Shown in pieces: positions 15,419 through 27,072 of a stretch of DNA of 64,000 nt. This stretch comes from Schumannella sp. 10F1B-5-1 (lineage in GTDB: Bacteria; Actinomycetota; Actinomycetes; Actinomycetales; Microbacteriaceae), in contig NZ_VHQH01000034.1 in NCBI RefSeq assembly GCF_006517535.1, positions 186,001 through 250,000 of the forward strand, read 5' to 3'. The translations under genes and the position numbers were made by a program. The notes under the pieces are model-generated. The model searched no databases, was not told the origin of the DNA, and saw only the letters and a program-made list of their open reading frames with translations. The first letter of the stretch is position 1. Every line of letters begins with the position of its first letter.

Positions 15419-16164
15419 GAGCGGCTCGCGCGCATCGCGGCCACGGCCTCGGCAGACGGACCGTCGAAAGCCACACGCCCCCGATCGATGAGGATGCCCC
15501 GATCGCACAGCCGGGCGACAGTGTCGAGATCGTGACTGACGACCACCATCGTCTTGCCCTGGGTCTGCAGCTCACGGATCTTGGCGAGGCACTTGCGCTG
15601 GAACGGCTCGTCGCCGACCGACAGGATCTCATCGACCAGCATGATGTCGAGAGTGCAGTGGATGGCGACGGCGAAAGCGAGCCTGACGAACATGCCCGAG
15701 GAGTAATGCTTGACCTCGGTGTCGATGAAATCGCGGATCTCGCTGAACTCGACGATGTCGTCGAAGCGTTCGTCGACCTCGCTGCGGGACATGCCCAGGA
15801 TCGACGCGTTGAGGTAGATGTTCTCGCGTCCACTCAGATCCGGGTGGAAACCGGCGCCGACCTCGATGAGCCCCGCGACGCGTCCGCGCGTGAGCACCTG
15901 ACCCTGATCGGGGCGGAGAACGCCGGAGATGAGCTTGAGCATCGTGGACTTGCCGGAGCCGTTGAACCCGAGCAGAGCCACCGACTCGCCCTCGCGGATC
16001 TCGAAGTCGATGTCGTGGAGAGCGTCGAAGGTGGTTGTGAGCTTCTTGCGTCGCAGGAGCGCGATGAACGACTCCTTCAGGGAATGGGTGTGACGCAGCA
16101 CGAAGCGCTTGCGCACGTCGCGCACGATGATGCGCAGGTCGCTGTCGTCAGAGATCTTGGGCAA
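15415..16164 (-). CDS. Polysaccharide ABC exporter ATPase (Wzt/TagH type)
   Basis: Energises export of a lipid-linked glycan with the adjacent permease. 249 residues. Walker A GFNGSGKST, the signature YSSGMFVRLAFAVA and Walker B IMLVDEILSVGDE are intact; SVGDEPFQRKC is typical of the Wzt/RfbE/TagH subgroup. There is no C-terminal carbohydrate-binding domain, so chain-length recognition as in E. coli O9a Wzt is not expected. The start is TTG at 16164, supported by GGAGGG at 7-nt spacing; it overlaps the permease by 17 nt. Confidence 0.88.
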   Translation of the reverse strand: MPKISDDSDLRIIVRDVRKRFVLRHTHSLKESFIALLRRKKLTTTFDALHDIDFEIREGESVALLGFNGSGKSTMLKLISGVLRPDQGQVLTRGRVAGLIEVGAGFHPDLSGRENIYLNASILGMSRSEVDERFDDIVEFSEIRDFIDTEVKHYSSGMFVRLAFAVAIHCTLDIMLVDEILSVGDEPFQRKCLAKIRELQTQGKTMVVVSHDLDTVARLCDRGILIDRGRVAFDGPSAEAVAAMRASRS

Positions 16165-17017
16165 AGCGACCCTCCAGACGGCGGAAGACGAACTGGCCCA
16201 CCAACAGGACCGCGACCGAGATCAGCAGAGCGATCGCCGACGTCATCGCGAGATTCGGGGGCAGGGGCAGCTGCTCGCCCGTGGTCGGATACCAGAACCC
16301 GGCGTGCATGAGCTCGACAGCGGTGGTGACGGGGTTGATCTGGTAGATGGTCAGCAGCCATCCCGGCACCGCATCGCGAACCGTCGTCCACGTGTACAGC
16401 ACCGGCGAGGCCCAGGTGACGACGAGGGCGATCAGTTCGACGACGTTCTGCGAGTCTCGGAATGAGACGTTCGCGGCGCCGAAGAGCATGCCGAGACCGG
16501 TCGCCAGGATCACGATGATCACCATGGCGAGGATCACCCCGAGAAGCTGCGGCACCGTCGGATGCCAGCCGACGAACAGGCACACCACCACGGTGATGAG
16601 CACCTGGGGGAGGAAGTTGACGAAGGCGACGATCGTGGACGAGACCGGGAACATCTCGCGCGGAAGGTAGATCTTCTTGATGAGTGCGGCGTTGTCGACG
16701 AGCGAGCGGGTCCCGTTGCCGAACGCCTCGTTGAACAGGTTCACCACGATGAGCCCGCTGAAGAGGTAGATCGGATAGCTCTCGATCCGAGCGTTCTGGC
16801 TCAGGAAGACGCCGAGCGCCAAGAAGAACACGATGAACTGCGCCGTGGGCTTGACGTACGACCACAGCCAGCCGAGCACCGAGCCCCGGTAGCGGACCTG
16901 CACTTCCTTGCGAACCAGTAGCGTCAGCAGATAGCGGCGACGGAACACGTCGAGGAGCCCGGCGCCGTGACCGGGTTCGACGAACCCGCGGGGCGTTGCG
17001 GAAGGGATCACGGACAT
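16148..17017 (-). CDS. Polysaccharide ABC exporter permease (Wzm/TagG type)
   Basis: Six-span membrane subunit of an ABC-2 type exporter, 289 residues. Residues 25-40 (RRRYLLTLLVRKEVQVRYR, with RGSVLG next) form the amphipathic entry motif of this family; ALIKKIYLPREMFPVSS is also typical. Spans fall at about 58-80, 85-105, 130-155, 165-190, 200-215 and 255-275. A TAGACT box at 17052-17057 on the same strand could start the operon with a leader of about 28 nt. Codon use is looser than in core genes. Confidence 0.87.
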   Translation of the reverse strand: MSVIPSATPRGFVEPGHGAGLLDVFRRRYLLTLLVRKEVQVRYRGSVLGWLWSYVKPTAQFIVFFLALGVFLSQNARIESYPIYLFSGLIVVNLFNEAFGNGTRSLVDNAALIKKIYLPREMFPVSSTIVAFVNFLPQVLITVVVCLFVGWHPTVPQLLGVILAMVIIVILATGLGMLFGAANVSFRDSQNVVELIALVVTWASPVLYTWTTVRDAVPGWLLTIYQINPVTTAVELMHAGFWYPTTGEQLPLPPNLAMTSAIALLISVAVLLVGQFVFRRLEGRFAQDL

Positions 17018-17051
17018 CCTCGGATGGAGAGCGGGCGAAAGTGCGGGGCCG

Positions 17052-17057
17052 AGTCTA
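17052..17057 (-). promoter_or_regulatory. Possible -10 box of the ABC exporter operon
   Basis: TAGACT on the minus strand in the 41-bp gap after the DUF6541 gene, 34 nt before ATG 17017. No convincing -35 was found. Confidence 0.35.
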
Positions 17058-17058
17058 C

Positions 17059-19098
17059 TCAGCCGGCGTTCGGAGCATCGCAGATAGAGACCCGGTAGAG
17101 CCGAGAGGATCCCTCGGCGTCCACTTCAGTGAGCAGACCGGGGGTGGCGACCGCGCGGTCGATCCCGGCCCAGAACTGCGCTTCGGCCGGCTGGCCCCAG
17201 AGCAGCTCGGGGTCGTGGACGACCCAATGGGCGTCGAGGCGGTTGACGGCGGCGCAAACCTCCGGGTCGACCGCGGCCTGGTCGAGACGCTGGGCGATCG
17301 TGACCGCGTCAGGCGACCACACGCCGGCGAGATGCGGGAAGAGCGATCGACGACTGCCGATCGCCCACGAGAGCGCAGACCCGTCCCACGGGTCGCCGAC
17401 GACGATATCGCCGGCCGGAACCGTGCGGTCGAGTCGTGCGAGAAGACGGTACTCGTCGCGATCGAGCAGCGCGCCCGACTTCGTCGAGTTGGGCAGCCGG
17501 AACACCGCCGCCACGGAGGACGACGTGGAGGGCAGCTGCGCCCCCGCTGTCGCGATCACCGCGGTCGCCACGACGACGGCGACCAGAACCGTGCGGCGCC
17601 GCTCCGGGGTGCGGGTGCGGCGCAGCACCGCGTCGGCGAAAACGGTGATCGTGAGCGTGGCGAGCAGGAGCGCGGTGAGAGCGATGAGCGGGAACAGGCG
17701 GAACTTGTCCTTGTACCAGACCCCGGTCAGCACCTTCGCGAGATCGGAGTTGCTGCCGGAGGCGAGAACCCAGAGCAGCAGGGAGACCAACCATGCCGCG
17801 AGCAGCCAGCGCTGCCCGCGTCGGCGCGCGGCGAACACGGCCCCGACGGCGGCGAGCGCTGCGATGCCGATCGCCGGCGCGAGCACGACCGTGTCGACGC
17901 GGGGGTCGAGCGGGGCGAGCCCGACCCCCTGGAGCAGAGCGGGGAGCGGTCCCTGGCGCGCCGTGGCCGGGCCACCGTTGAGGTGATCGGAGATCGGGCG
18001 TGCCGCGACATTGAAGGCGCGGTACACATAGATGACGCCCACGGTGCCCACCCCGACCACGAGGGCGGCGACCGAGCCGAGCATGATGACGATGCGACGT
18101 CGCAGGCCCCGGTGGGTCCACAGCCTGCTCACCGCGGTGGCCGCTGTCACGACCAGCAGCGGCACGGCGATCACCAGCAGACTGAACATCGAGCGGGGAT
18201 GCGCGAATGCGGCACCCAGCAGCCACGACACGGCGAGCATGAGCGACGAGATCCGCACGGGCAGGCGGTGGCGGGTGCGGCCGAGGACCCAGCGGCAGAG
18301 CCGCACCGTCAAGATCAGGCCCGTCGGAAGAAGCGTGTACGCGAGTCCTGTCGGGTAGAGGGTCCCCCACGCGAGCAGGAGCAGCGGGAATCCGGTCGCA
18401 CCGACGCTGAGCACGGCCGCTGCGGCGGCCGCCAGACGGCCTCGTGCGGCTGGCGCGAGCTGGGCGGCGAGGGCGGCGACGCCGGGAGTCCAGATCGCCG
18501 AGCTCGTGGCGATCCAGGCCACGTTCGTCGCGGTCGGAATACCGCACCCGCTGAGCTGCACGATGCCGGCGACCAGTGCGTGCCACGCCGCCGGGTAAAA
18601 CTCGTTGCCGTCACCCGGGTGGGTGATCTGATAGAGGTGGAACGACGACGCGTCGCCCGTGTCGAGGATCCAGGCCGCCGCATTCAGGTGGAACAGCCCG
18701 TCATACGTCTGGCTGATGCGGTCAAGTCCGCCCATCGCTGCTGCGCCGATACCGGCTCCCGCGACCGCTGCGACGACCACGACCGCGAGCAGCGGGAGGT
18801 CGCGTCGCCACACCCCTCGCCCGTGTCGCCGGAGACGCTCGTCCCGTCGCCGGCGCGCTCGTCGCGCTGTGGCGCACGTCACCGCGGCGACGGCGGCGGT
18901 GAGCGGCGCGTGCCACCAGGCGAAGGGGATCCCGAGTGCTGCGGCGACGACGCCGAGTGTGCTCGTCAAGCCGATGCTGATCGGACCGGCGAATGCGAGC
19001 GCCGGCAGCATCCGCATCCGCAGAGCCGTCGTGATCGCCAGTCCTGGAAGCAGCGTGAGCCCGAAGCCGCCGAGCAGGGCCAGCGCGTCACTCGGCAT
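17059..19098 (-). CDS. DUF6541-like polytopic membrane protein
   Basis: 679 residues with about 14 hydrophobic spans and a soluble C-terminal domain from about 555. The layout resembles GT-C type glycosyltransferases and the actinobacterial DUF6541 family found in polysaccharide loci: a long periplasmic loop near the N-terminus contains DGLFHLNAAAWILDTGD, and later GVWYKDKFRLFPL. The C-terminal part (VPAGDIVVGDPWDGSALSW) resembles the soluble domain of PMT-like proteins. ATG 19098 is chosen because hydrophobicity starts at once. It is divergent from the GT2 gene across 132 bp. No enzymatic function is proven. Confidence 0.72.
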   Translation of the reverse strand: MPSDALALLGGFGLTLLPGLAITTALRMRMLPALAFAGPISIGLTSTLGVVAAALGIPFAWWHAPLTAAVAAVTCATARRARRRRDERLRRHGRGVWRRDLPLLAVVVVAAVAGAGIGAAAMGGLDRISQTYDGLFHLNAAAWILDTGDASSFHLYQITHPGDGNEFYPAAWHALVAGIVQLSGCGIPTATNVAWIATSSAIWTPGVAALAAQLAPAARGRLAAAAAAVLSVGATGFPLLLLAWGTLYPTGLAYTLLPTGLILTVRLCRWVLGRTRHRLPVRISSLMLAVSWLLGAAFAHPRSMFSLLVIAVPLLVVTAATAVSRLWTHRGLRRRIVIMLGSVAALVVGVGTVGVIYVYRAFNVAARPISDHLNGGPATARQGPLPALLQGVGLAPLDPRVDTVVLAPAIGIAALAAVGAVFAARRRGQRWLLAAWLVSLLLWVLASGSNSDLAKVLTGVWYKDKFRLFPLIALTALLLATLTITVFADAVLRRTRTPERRRTVLVAVVVATAVIATAGAQLPSTSSSVAAVFRLPNSTKSGALLDRDEYRLLARLDRTVPAGDIVVGDPWDGSALSWAIGSRRSLFPHLAGVWSPDAVTIAQRLDQAAVDPEVCAAVNRLDAHWVVHDPELLWGQPAEAQFWAGIDRAVATPGLLTEVDAEGSSRLYRVSICDAPNAG

Positions 19099-19216
19099 GC
19101 GCCGACCTCGGAACGGCGGAGATCGGGCGGGGCACGGGGACGATTCTCGCAAATGCGGGCTGGAAGGTCCGTCAGCGCGCACCGACCCTCCCGCAGGGAC
19201 GACCCGTCGGGCCGGA

Positions 19217-19222
19217 TAGGCT
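19217..19222 (+). promoter_or_regulatory. Probable leaderless -10 box of GT2 gene
   Basis: TAGGCT, 8 nt before GTG 19231; no Shine-Dalgarno is present. Confidence 0.5.
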
Positions 19223-19230
19223 CGGGTTCC

Positions 19231-20181
19231 GTGCCGGAGAATCAGGGCGAGCGCGTCGTCGCCGTCGTCGTCGCATACAACAGGGCCGAGCTGTTGGTCG
19301 AGGTGCTCGACGCCCTGCATGCGCAGACCGCGCCGTGCGGAATCGTCGTCATCGACAACGCGAGCGATGACGACACCATCGAGATCGTGCGTCGCACCGC
19401 CCCCGAGGCGCACCTGGTGCACCTACCTCGGAACACCGGTGGTGCCGGCGGCTTCGCGGTCGGCGCCGCCGTCGCCCTGGCGCGCGAGGATCCTGACCTG
19501 GTGTGGTTCATGGACGACGACACCGTCCCGACACCGACCGCGCTCGCCGAGCTGCTCGAGGCCCGACGCCGGCATCGCGTCCCCCTCGCTCTCCTCGCGT
19601 CGCGTGTGGTGTGGACCGACGGCGCGGACCACCCCATGAACCTGCCGCGCCCGCGTCCCCTCGACGGCCGTCGCCGGCGCGAGGCGCAGGACGCCGGACT
19701 CGTCGCTGTGCGCTCGGCGAGCTTCGTCTCTCAGTTGGTGGACACGCGGGCGTTGCGTCACCACGGTCTGCCGATCGCCGACTATTTCATCTGGAACGAC
19801 GACTTCGAGTTCTCGACCAGGCTGCTGCGGCGAGCCTCGGGCGTCTCCGTGCCGGGCAGCGTCGTGGTGCACAAGACGAAGGCTCTCGCCTCGACCGACG
19901 CGGACCCGGGAGAGCGCTTCTACTTCGAGGTGCGCAACAAGATCTGGCTGTTCACCCGGGGCCGAACTCTCGGCCCCGTCGAAACACTGCTCTACGGAGC
20001 GTCGACCCTGCGCCGGTGGATCCGCACATTCGCCCGCTCGTCGGACCGTGCGGTGCTGCGCCGCGGAATGCTGCGCGGGGTGCGCGACGGAGTGAGCCGC
20101 GGCCCGCGCTCCAACGCCGATTCCCTCGCCGACCTCATGCCGATCGTGCCGGAACTCGCCGTCGCTCCCGAGGGCCGATGA
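19231..20181 (+). CDS. Glycosyltransferase family 2 (GlfT1/rhamnosyltransferase-like)
   Basis: Inverting GT-A enzyme, 316 residues. It has VVAYNRAELLVEVLDALHAQ, VIDNASDDDT, NTGGAGGFAVG, the metal motif WFMDDDTVPTP and the acceptor/base region YFIWNDDFEFSTRL. This arrangement matches galactofuranosyl- and rhamnosyltransferases such as GlfT1 and WbbL. The next gene overlaps by ATGA, and glf with a GlfT2-like enzyme follows, so galactofuran initiation is plausible but unproven. GTG 19231 is chosen from the promoter spacing and the position of the first GT motif. Confidence 0.82.
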   Translation: MPENQGERVVAVVVAYNRAELLVEVLDALHAQTAPCGIVVIDNASDDDTIEIVRRTAPEAHLVHLPRNTGGAGGFAVGAAVALAREDPDLVWFMDDDTVPTPTALAELLEARRRHRVPLALLASRVVWTDGADHPMNLPRPRPLDGRRRREAQDAGLVAVRSASFVSQLVDTRALRHHGLPIADYFIWNDDFEFSTRLLRRASGVSVPGSVVVHKTKALASTDADPGERFYFEVRNKIWLFTRGRTLGPVETLLYGASTLRRWIRTFARSSDRAVLRRGMLRGVRDGVSRGPRSNADSLADLMPIVPELAVAPEGR

Positions 20182-21029
20182 CCGGCACCCCGGCGTTCTC
20201 GCTGCTGCTCCCGCTCTATCGAGGCGACACCGCTGCGCACTTTCGCCGGGCGTTCCTCAGCTCGGTCGAAGGTCAGCGCCTCCGGCCTGACGAGGTGGTC
20301 ATCGTGCGCGACGGGCCGATCCCCGACGAGCTCGAGGCTGAGCTCGGGGCACGGGTCGCTGCGTCGCCTGTGCCCTGCGTCGTGGTCGAGCTCCCGGAGA
20401 ACGTCGGTCTCGCCCGCGCCCTGACGGCCGGACTCGAGGCGGTCACGAATGCGGTGGTCGCGCGAATGGATGCCGATGACATCGCTCAGCCGGAGCGCTT
20501 CGCTGTTCAGCTGCCGATGATCGCCGATGGGCTCGACCTCGTCGGCTCCGCGATCGACGAGTTCGTCGAAGTCGGCGACGTCACCCGCATCGTGGGGCGG
20601 CGCACGCCTCCTCTCGACGAAGCGGCGATCGTCGCGCGAGCGCGCCTGCTCTCCCCGTTCAATCACCCGTCGGTCGTCTTCCGCGTCGACGCGGTGCGGC
20701 GCGCGGGCGGATACCGCGACCTGCCCTTGCTCGAGGACTACTGGCTCTTCGGTCGGATGATCCAAGCCGGCGCCCGTGTCGGCAACTCGGCTGAGGCTCT
20801 CGTGCTGTACCGCGTCGACTCAGGCGCCTACGGTCGGCGCGGAGGCGGAAGGCTTCTGCGCAGCGAGCTCCGGCTCCAGCTGCTGTTCCGTCGTGACGGC
20901 TTCCTCTCGCCGGCGCAGTTCGCGCGCAACGTCCTCGTGCGATGTGGGTATCGGCTCGTGCCCGAGGCGGTACGCCGTCGCCTGTACCGGCGCGCGCTCG
21001 TCGACGAGGGCGTGACCCGGGTCTTCTGA
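20178..21029 (+). CDS. Glycosyltransferase family 2
   Basis: 283-residue GT-A enzyme. It opens FSLLLPLYRGDTAAHFRRAF and shows VVIVRDGPIPDELEAEL, NVGLARALTAGLE, the metal motif RMDADDIAQPERF and the base region LPLLEDYWLFGRMIQ. It resembles beta-1,3-glucosyl/galactosyl-type capsule enzymes. It overlaps the previous GT2 by 4 nt. Codons are looser than those of the glf gene that follows after 115 bp, so the glf promoter may mark a cassette boundary. Confidence 0.82.
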   Translation: MTGTPAFSLLLPLYRGDTAAHFRRAFLSSVEGQRLRPDEVVIVRDGPIPDELEAELGARVAASPVPCVVVELPENVGLARALTAGLEAVTNAVVARMDADDIAQPERFAVQLPMIADGLDLVGSAIDEFVEVGDVTRIVGRRTPPLDEAAIVARARLLSPFNHPSVVFRVDAVRRAGGYRDLPLLEDYWLFGRMIQAGARVGNSAEALVLYRVDSGAYGRRGGGRLLRSELRLQLLFRRDGFLSPAQFARNVLVRCGYRLVPEAVRRRLYRRALVDEGVTRVF

Positions 21030-21132
21030 CCGCTAGCGAGCTCTGCTCGCATCGCTGCGGCCCGTCCGCTGCGCAGAGTCACCCACCCGACATCCGGTAG
21101 TCTTCTGGGGTTTTCCGCCCGCCGAACGTTAG

Positions 21133-24284
<3,152 letters not shown>

Positions 24285-24309
24285 CCGGGTCGAGCTGTCG
24301 GCCGCCCCG

Positions 24310-25635
24310 TCAGTCCGCCCGGGGCGCGTCTTCGCGGCCGGTGCCGACGGGCGACGAGAGCCGATGCCGCCAGGATCGCTTGCGCGCGGCGGCGAGCGCG
24401 CAGGTGACGAAGAGCAGCAGCCCGCCCTCGAACAGCAGGTAGCTCTCGGCGAGGCTCGTGGCGGCGAGCAGCACGAGCACGAGCGCCGGCCAGGCGTAGG
24501 TCGTGTTCGGATTCTCGGTGCCGACCAGCCACGCCCGCGTCATCGCCAGGGCGAAGGCGGCGCCGAGCAGGATGACGCCGATGATGCCGAGCTGGAAGTA
24601 GGCATCGAGCGCGGCGTTCAGCGCCGAGTCGAAGCTCTTGCCGTCGTCGCCCTGCGACAGGAATGAGTAGGGGAACACCTCGGGACGCCAGATCCCGACC
24701 CAGCCCCACCCCTCGAGCTGGTGCAGCTGCGACAGCTGCAGCACGCGGCTCCACTGCCCCGAGCGGGAGTCGAAATCGCTCGCGGCGTTGAGCAGGTCGA
24801 TGATCGGGCGCCGCAGCATCCAGGCGGCGACGGCTCCGGCGACGACGATGCCCGCCACGACGAACTGCGCGATCGGCCGTCGGCGGGCCGGCACCCGCCG
24901 CAGAGCGTAGACGGCCACCGCGGCGACGCCGATGACGACGAGCACGACGAAGGTCACGGGCGAGCGGGCGAAGAGCAGCGTGACGGCCACGAGCGCGAGC
25001 GAGAAGAGGGCGCGCGGACGCTCGACCGAGCGGGTGCGCCACTCGGTGAGGAACGTGATCACCGCCAGACAGGCGAGGTAGCCGAGGTAGTTGCGGGTGC
25101 CGGCGATGCCCTGGATCGGCCCGCCGTTCGCGATCGAGCCGGTGATGCCGATCAGGTGCAGCGGAACATCGAGGATGATGCCGCTCAGCACCTCGAGCAC
25201 GAGACCGACGGCGAGGATCGCCCGCAGCGCGTCGCCGAAGGCGCGGATGACCTGGATGAGGTCGCGCGCCAGAGCGAGCCAGGTGCCGAGCAGGCCGAAC
25301 AGCACCGCATAGAGCGCGGCGCCGGCGCTGATCCAGCCGTACTGGCTGAAGAACACGCTCACGAGCATCCACGCGAAGAAGGCGAGCACGCTGATCGGCA
25401 GCACGCCGCGCCACTCGATGCGGTCGCGCTGCGCCCACAGCGAGACCCCCGCGAGCGCGGCCATGGCGATGAGCGCGGCCAGGAAGCCGCCCCAGCCGAG
25501 CAGCGCGCGCAGGAACGCCGACGAGAGCGAGGTCGCCGCGATGACGACGGCGAGCGCCTGGCTGGTGCGCGGGTGCGCGATCAGCTCGAGGACGCCGCGC
25601 CCGCGGGCGGCAGCGCGATCCCGGGCGCCCGTCAC
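24310..25635 (-). CDS. O-antigen polymerase/ligase family membrane protein (second copy)
   Basis: 441 residues with 10-12 membrane spans and a large external loop around 280-330 (FDSRSGQWSRVLQL, EGWGWVGIWRPEVFPY), the usual place of the O-antigen ligase (Wzy_C/WaaL) motif. The GTG start overlaps the stop of the upstream paralogue by 4 nt (25632-25635). Family members polymerise or transfer lipid-linked glycans outside the membrane. The two copies share layout but differ in sequence, so they probably have different acceptors. Which polymer is used is unknown. Confidence 0.8.
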   Translation of the reverse strand: MTGARDRAAARGRGVLELIAHPRTSQALAVVIAATSLSSAFLRALLGWGGFLAALIAMAALAGVSLWAQRDRIEWRGVLPISVLAFFAWMLVSVFFSQYGWISAGAALYAVLFGLLGTWLALARDLIQVIRAFGDALRAILAVGLVLEVLSGIILDVPLHLIGITGSIANGGPIQGIAGTRNYLGYLACLAVITFLTEWRTRSVERPRALFSLALVAVTLLFARSPVTFVVLVVIGVAAVAVYALRRVPARRRPIAQFVVAGIVVAGAVAAWMLRRPIIDLLNAASDFDSRSGQWSRVLQLSQLHQLEGWGWVGIWRPEVFPYSFLSQGDDGKSFDSALNAALDAYFQLGIIGVILLGAAFALAMTRAWLVGTENPNTTYAWPALVLVLLAATSLAESYLLFEGGLLLFVTCALAAARKRSWRHRLSSPVGTGREDAPRAD

Positions 25636-26987
25636 AGTCCGCGTTCCCCGCGGCGCAGCCATCGGAAGGTGCGCAGATCGCGCGAGCGGGTCGCGATCGC
25701 GACGACGACGAGCAGCATGAACTCGCCCTCGATCAGGATGCGGCTCTCGGCCAGGCTCTGCACCAGGAGGACGACCGCGAAGAGCAGGGGAGCGATCGCG
25801 AGCGCCGCATCCCGTCGGCTTCGGGCGGCGGTTCCGACCAGCGCCGGGTCGCCGCCGACCGTCTCGTCGCCGCGCCGCGTGTCGATCGCCGACAGCCAGC
25901 TGCGGATCAGCAGTCCGAGCGCGAACGTCGCGAACAGCACGAGGCCGACGATGCCGACCTGCAGCCACAGGTCGAGCCAGGCGTCGTGCGCCTGCGAGTA
26001 GCGCACGCCCTTGATCAGGAAGGCGTCGGAGTCGAACGGGTGCACGCCGGGGAACCAGTAGGTGATCCAGCCCCAGCCACCCACCGGGCGCTGCTGGGCG
26101 AGCTCGATCACCTTCGACCAGATGACGCCGCGGTTCGTCAGGTCGCTGCTCTTGCCGAGCAGGGCGAGCAGCGGGCCGCGGAACACGAGCGCGCCGACGA
26201 CGCCGAGCACGACGACGCCGGCCGAAACGGCGTAGGCGATCGTGCGGCCGACGCCGCGGGTGCGCCGGATGACGAGCACGACCGCCAGCACGACCGCGGC
26301 GGCGAGACCGGCCACGATGACGGTCGACGAGCGGGTCAGGGCGAGCGTCAGCACGGCGACGGCGATCCAGACGACGCCGACCGTGCGGCCGACCAGACCC
26401 GCGGCGAGCTGCACCGCGAAGGCGATGAGGGCCAGCAGCGCCGCGATCGCGAGCAGGTTGCTGTTGCCCTGGATGCCCTGGATGCGCCCGCCCTGGAACA
26501 GCAGGTCGCGCGACCAGTAGCAGGCGCGCGGGATGTCGCCCGACAGATCGCAGAGGCTGAAGAAGGGCAGCACCTTCTGCCGCACGAACACGGCCACGAC
26601 GAGCTCGAACAGCAGCGACAGGGCGAGGATGGCGCGGCCCGCGTCGGCGAGGGCCGTGATCACGCCGGTCCAGTCGAGCGCCGAGGCGACGAAGAGTCCG
26701 ACCGCGACGGCGGCGACCGTGACGACCGTGGCGAGCCCGGTGAGTGCCGGATAGGCCGACCAGGCGGTCGACGCGGCGCACACCCCCAGGAACAGCACGA
26801 GCATGACGGGCACCGGATCGAGGCGCATCCGGTGGCGCACCAGCTCGACGACGCAGAGGGCGACGATCAGCCCGACCACGACGCCCCAGCCCGCCCAGCC
26901 GATCGCGTAGCGGAAGACGTCGCCGGCGAGGCCGGTGAAGAAGGCGGACGCGGCGAGGGCGCGGTGGTAGCGGCTCGACAGCGTCAT
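25632..26987 (-). CDS. O-antigen polymerase/ligase family membrane protein (first copy)
   Basis: 451 residues with 10-12 predicted spans. The long external loop (about 265-345) carries TNRGVIWSKVIEL, RPVGGWGWITYWFPG and SQAHDAWLDLWLQ, where the WaaL/Wzy family keeps its H and W residues. ATG 26987 follows a TACGCT box by 7 nt, so it is probably leaderless. It is first of a two-gene operon. Its company with a Wzm/Wzt exporter is unusual, because ABC-dependent glycans are normally polymerised before export. Confidence 0.82.
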   Translation of the reverse strand: MTLSSRYHRALAASAFFTGLAGDVFRYAIGWAGWGVVVGLIVALCVVELVRHRMRLDPVPVMLVLFLGVCAASTAWSAYPALTGLATVVTVAAVAVGLFVASALDWTGVITALADAGRAILALSLLFELVVAVFVRQKVLPFFSLCDLSGDIPRACYWSRDLLFQGGRIQGIQGNSNLLAIAALLALIAFAVQLAAGLVGRTVGVVWIAVAVLTLALTRSSTVIVAGLAAAVVLAVVLVIRRTRGVGRTIAYAVSAGVVVLGVVGALVFRGPLLALLGKSSDLTNRGVIWSKVIELAQQRPVGGWGWITYWFPGVHPFDSDAFLIKGVRYSQAHDAWLDLWLQVGIVGLVLFATFALGLLIRSWLSAIDTRRGDETVGGDPALVGTAARSRRDAALAIAPLLFAVVLLVQSLAESRILIEGEFMLLVVVAIATRSRDLRTFRWLRRGERGL

Positions 26988-26994
26988 GCGGGAA

Positions 26995-27000
26995 AGCGTA
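26995..27000 (-). promoter_or_regulatory. Leaderless -10 box of the polymerase-like pair
   Basis: TACGCT on the minus strand, 7 nt before ATG 26987. Confidence 0.6.
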
Positions 27001-27072
27001 TCGGCGGCGGCTCCGCGCTCCGTGAGGGCGCGGGGCCGCCGCCGATGCGGACGGAGGGGCGGGAGCCGTGGA

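Noticed and set aside
16996-19230. Very long plus-strand open frame upstream of the GT2 gene
   Set aside because: Arg/Gly/Glu-rich antisense of the DUF6541 gene; only the part from GTG 19231 has glycosyltransferase motifs and a promoter.
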